A stretch of DNA of 41,121 bases. Source: an uncultured Clostridia bacterium. Its GTDB lineage: Bacteria; Bacillota; Clostridia; TANB77; CAG-508. The notes under the pieces are model-generated. The model was given only the letters and a program-made list of their open reading frames with translations. It was not told where the DNA came from and searched no databases. The DNA lies in assembly GCA_934167685.1 (NCBI GenBank), contig CAKPLQ010000005.1:1-41121 (forward strand). The letters run 5' to 3'. Shown one piece after another: positions 41,121-41,121 of the stretch; position 1 is the stretch's first letter, and every line of letters begins with the position of its first letter. The translations under genes and the position numbers were made by a program.

Positions 41121-41121
41121 T

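Noticed and set aside
1..41121. T-box, known riboswitch, tRNA or rRNA genes
   Set aside because: I looked for T-box AGGGTGG-type bulges, tRNA arms and CCA-like ends in the intergenic gaps and saw none that hold up; a covariance-model scan would be decisive.

Overview
The window comes from a very AT-rich Gram-positive bacterium, most likely an uncultured or gut-type, spore-forming member of the Clostridia. The evidence is the AT-biased codon use, strong AGGAGG-type ribosome binding sites, a division cluster that includes spoIIGA and sigE, RicT, GatCAB, two DUF881 proteins next to the small basic protein, and a meso-DAP type MurE. Nearly every gene lies on the minus strand. The one clear plus-strand gene is a class B penicillin-binding protein at 20.6-22.5 kb. 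I see no rRNA, tRNA, CRISPR array or intact insertion sequence, and no gene-free stretch longer than about 300 bases.

Layout, left to right. 1-1690: the start of the S10 ribosomal operon (rpsJ, rplC, rplD, cut by the window edge), read from a consensus promoter through a roughly 240-nt structured leader. A 120-bp imperfect palindrome sits between rpsJ and rplC. 1695-5008: an HD hydrolase, a divergent SecD, a truncated SecF and a dCMP-deaminase-like enzyme, probably one operon. 5043-9130: a lepB-holB-ricT-ferredoxin operon, then rhodanese, biotin ligase and a small membrane protein. 9147-15294: a peptidoglycan operon murE-mraY-ftsW/spoVE-murG followed by a PhoR/WalK-like histidine kinase. 15354-20489: two groups, comM-dprA-yraN and rsmA-fmt-dps. 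20521-22502: the PBP, converging on a TSCPD protein through a shared terminator.

22492-26549: the TSCPD protein, an unrecognised gene with an odd leader, a WalR/PhoB-like regulator that may partner the distant kinase, a PLP enzyme of the aluminium-resistance/methionine gamma-lyase family, and pro-sigma-E. 26721-32930: spoIIGA, ftsZ, ftsA, small basic protein, two DUF881 proteins and DivIB, a division-to-sporulation cluster. 33141-36768: a compact 69-codon gene with its own promoter and terminator, then gatCAB.

36777-41121 is the most accessory-looking part. It holds a DUF4143-type ATPase with 23-bp direct repeats at both ends, lactate dehydrogenase, a DUF1016/YhcG-type PDDEXK nuclease, and directly upstream of the nuclease a decayed BRO/DinD-type gene in three reading frames. 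A 48-bp sequence at 33.0 kb recurs at 41.0 kb.

Most of the window is core cell-envelope, division, translation and DNA-processing machinery. The points most worth following up are non-coding: the S10 leader, the palindrome inside the S10 operon, the 23-bp repeats placed just upstream of two -35 boxes, and hairpins that occlude ribosome binding sites of dps and the rhodanese gene. All family assignments come from reading the translated sequence by eye; no database search was run.
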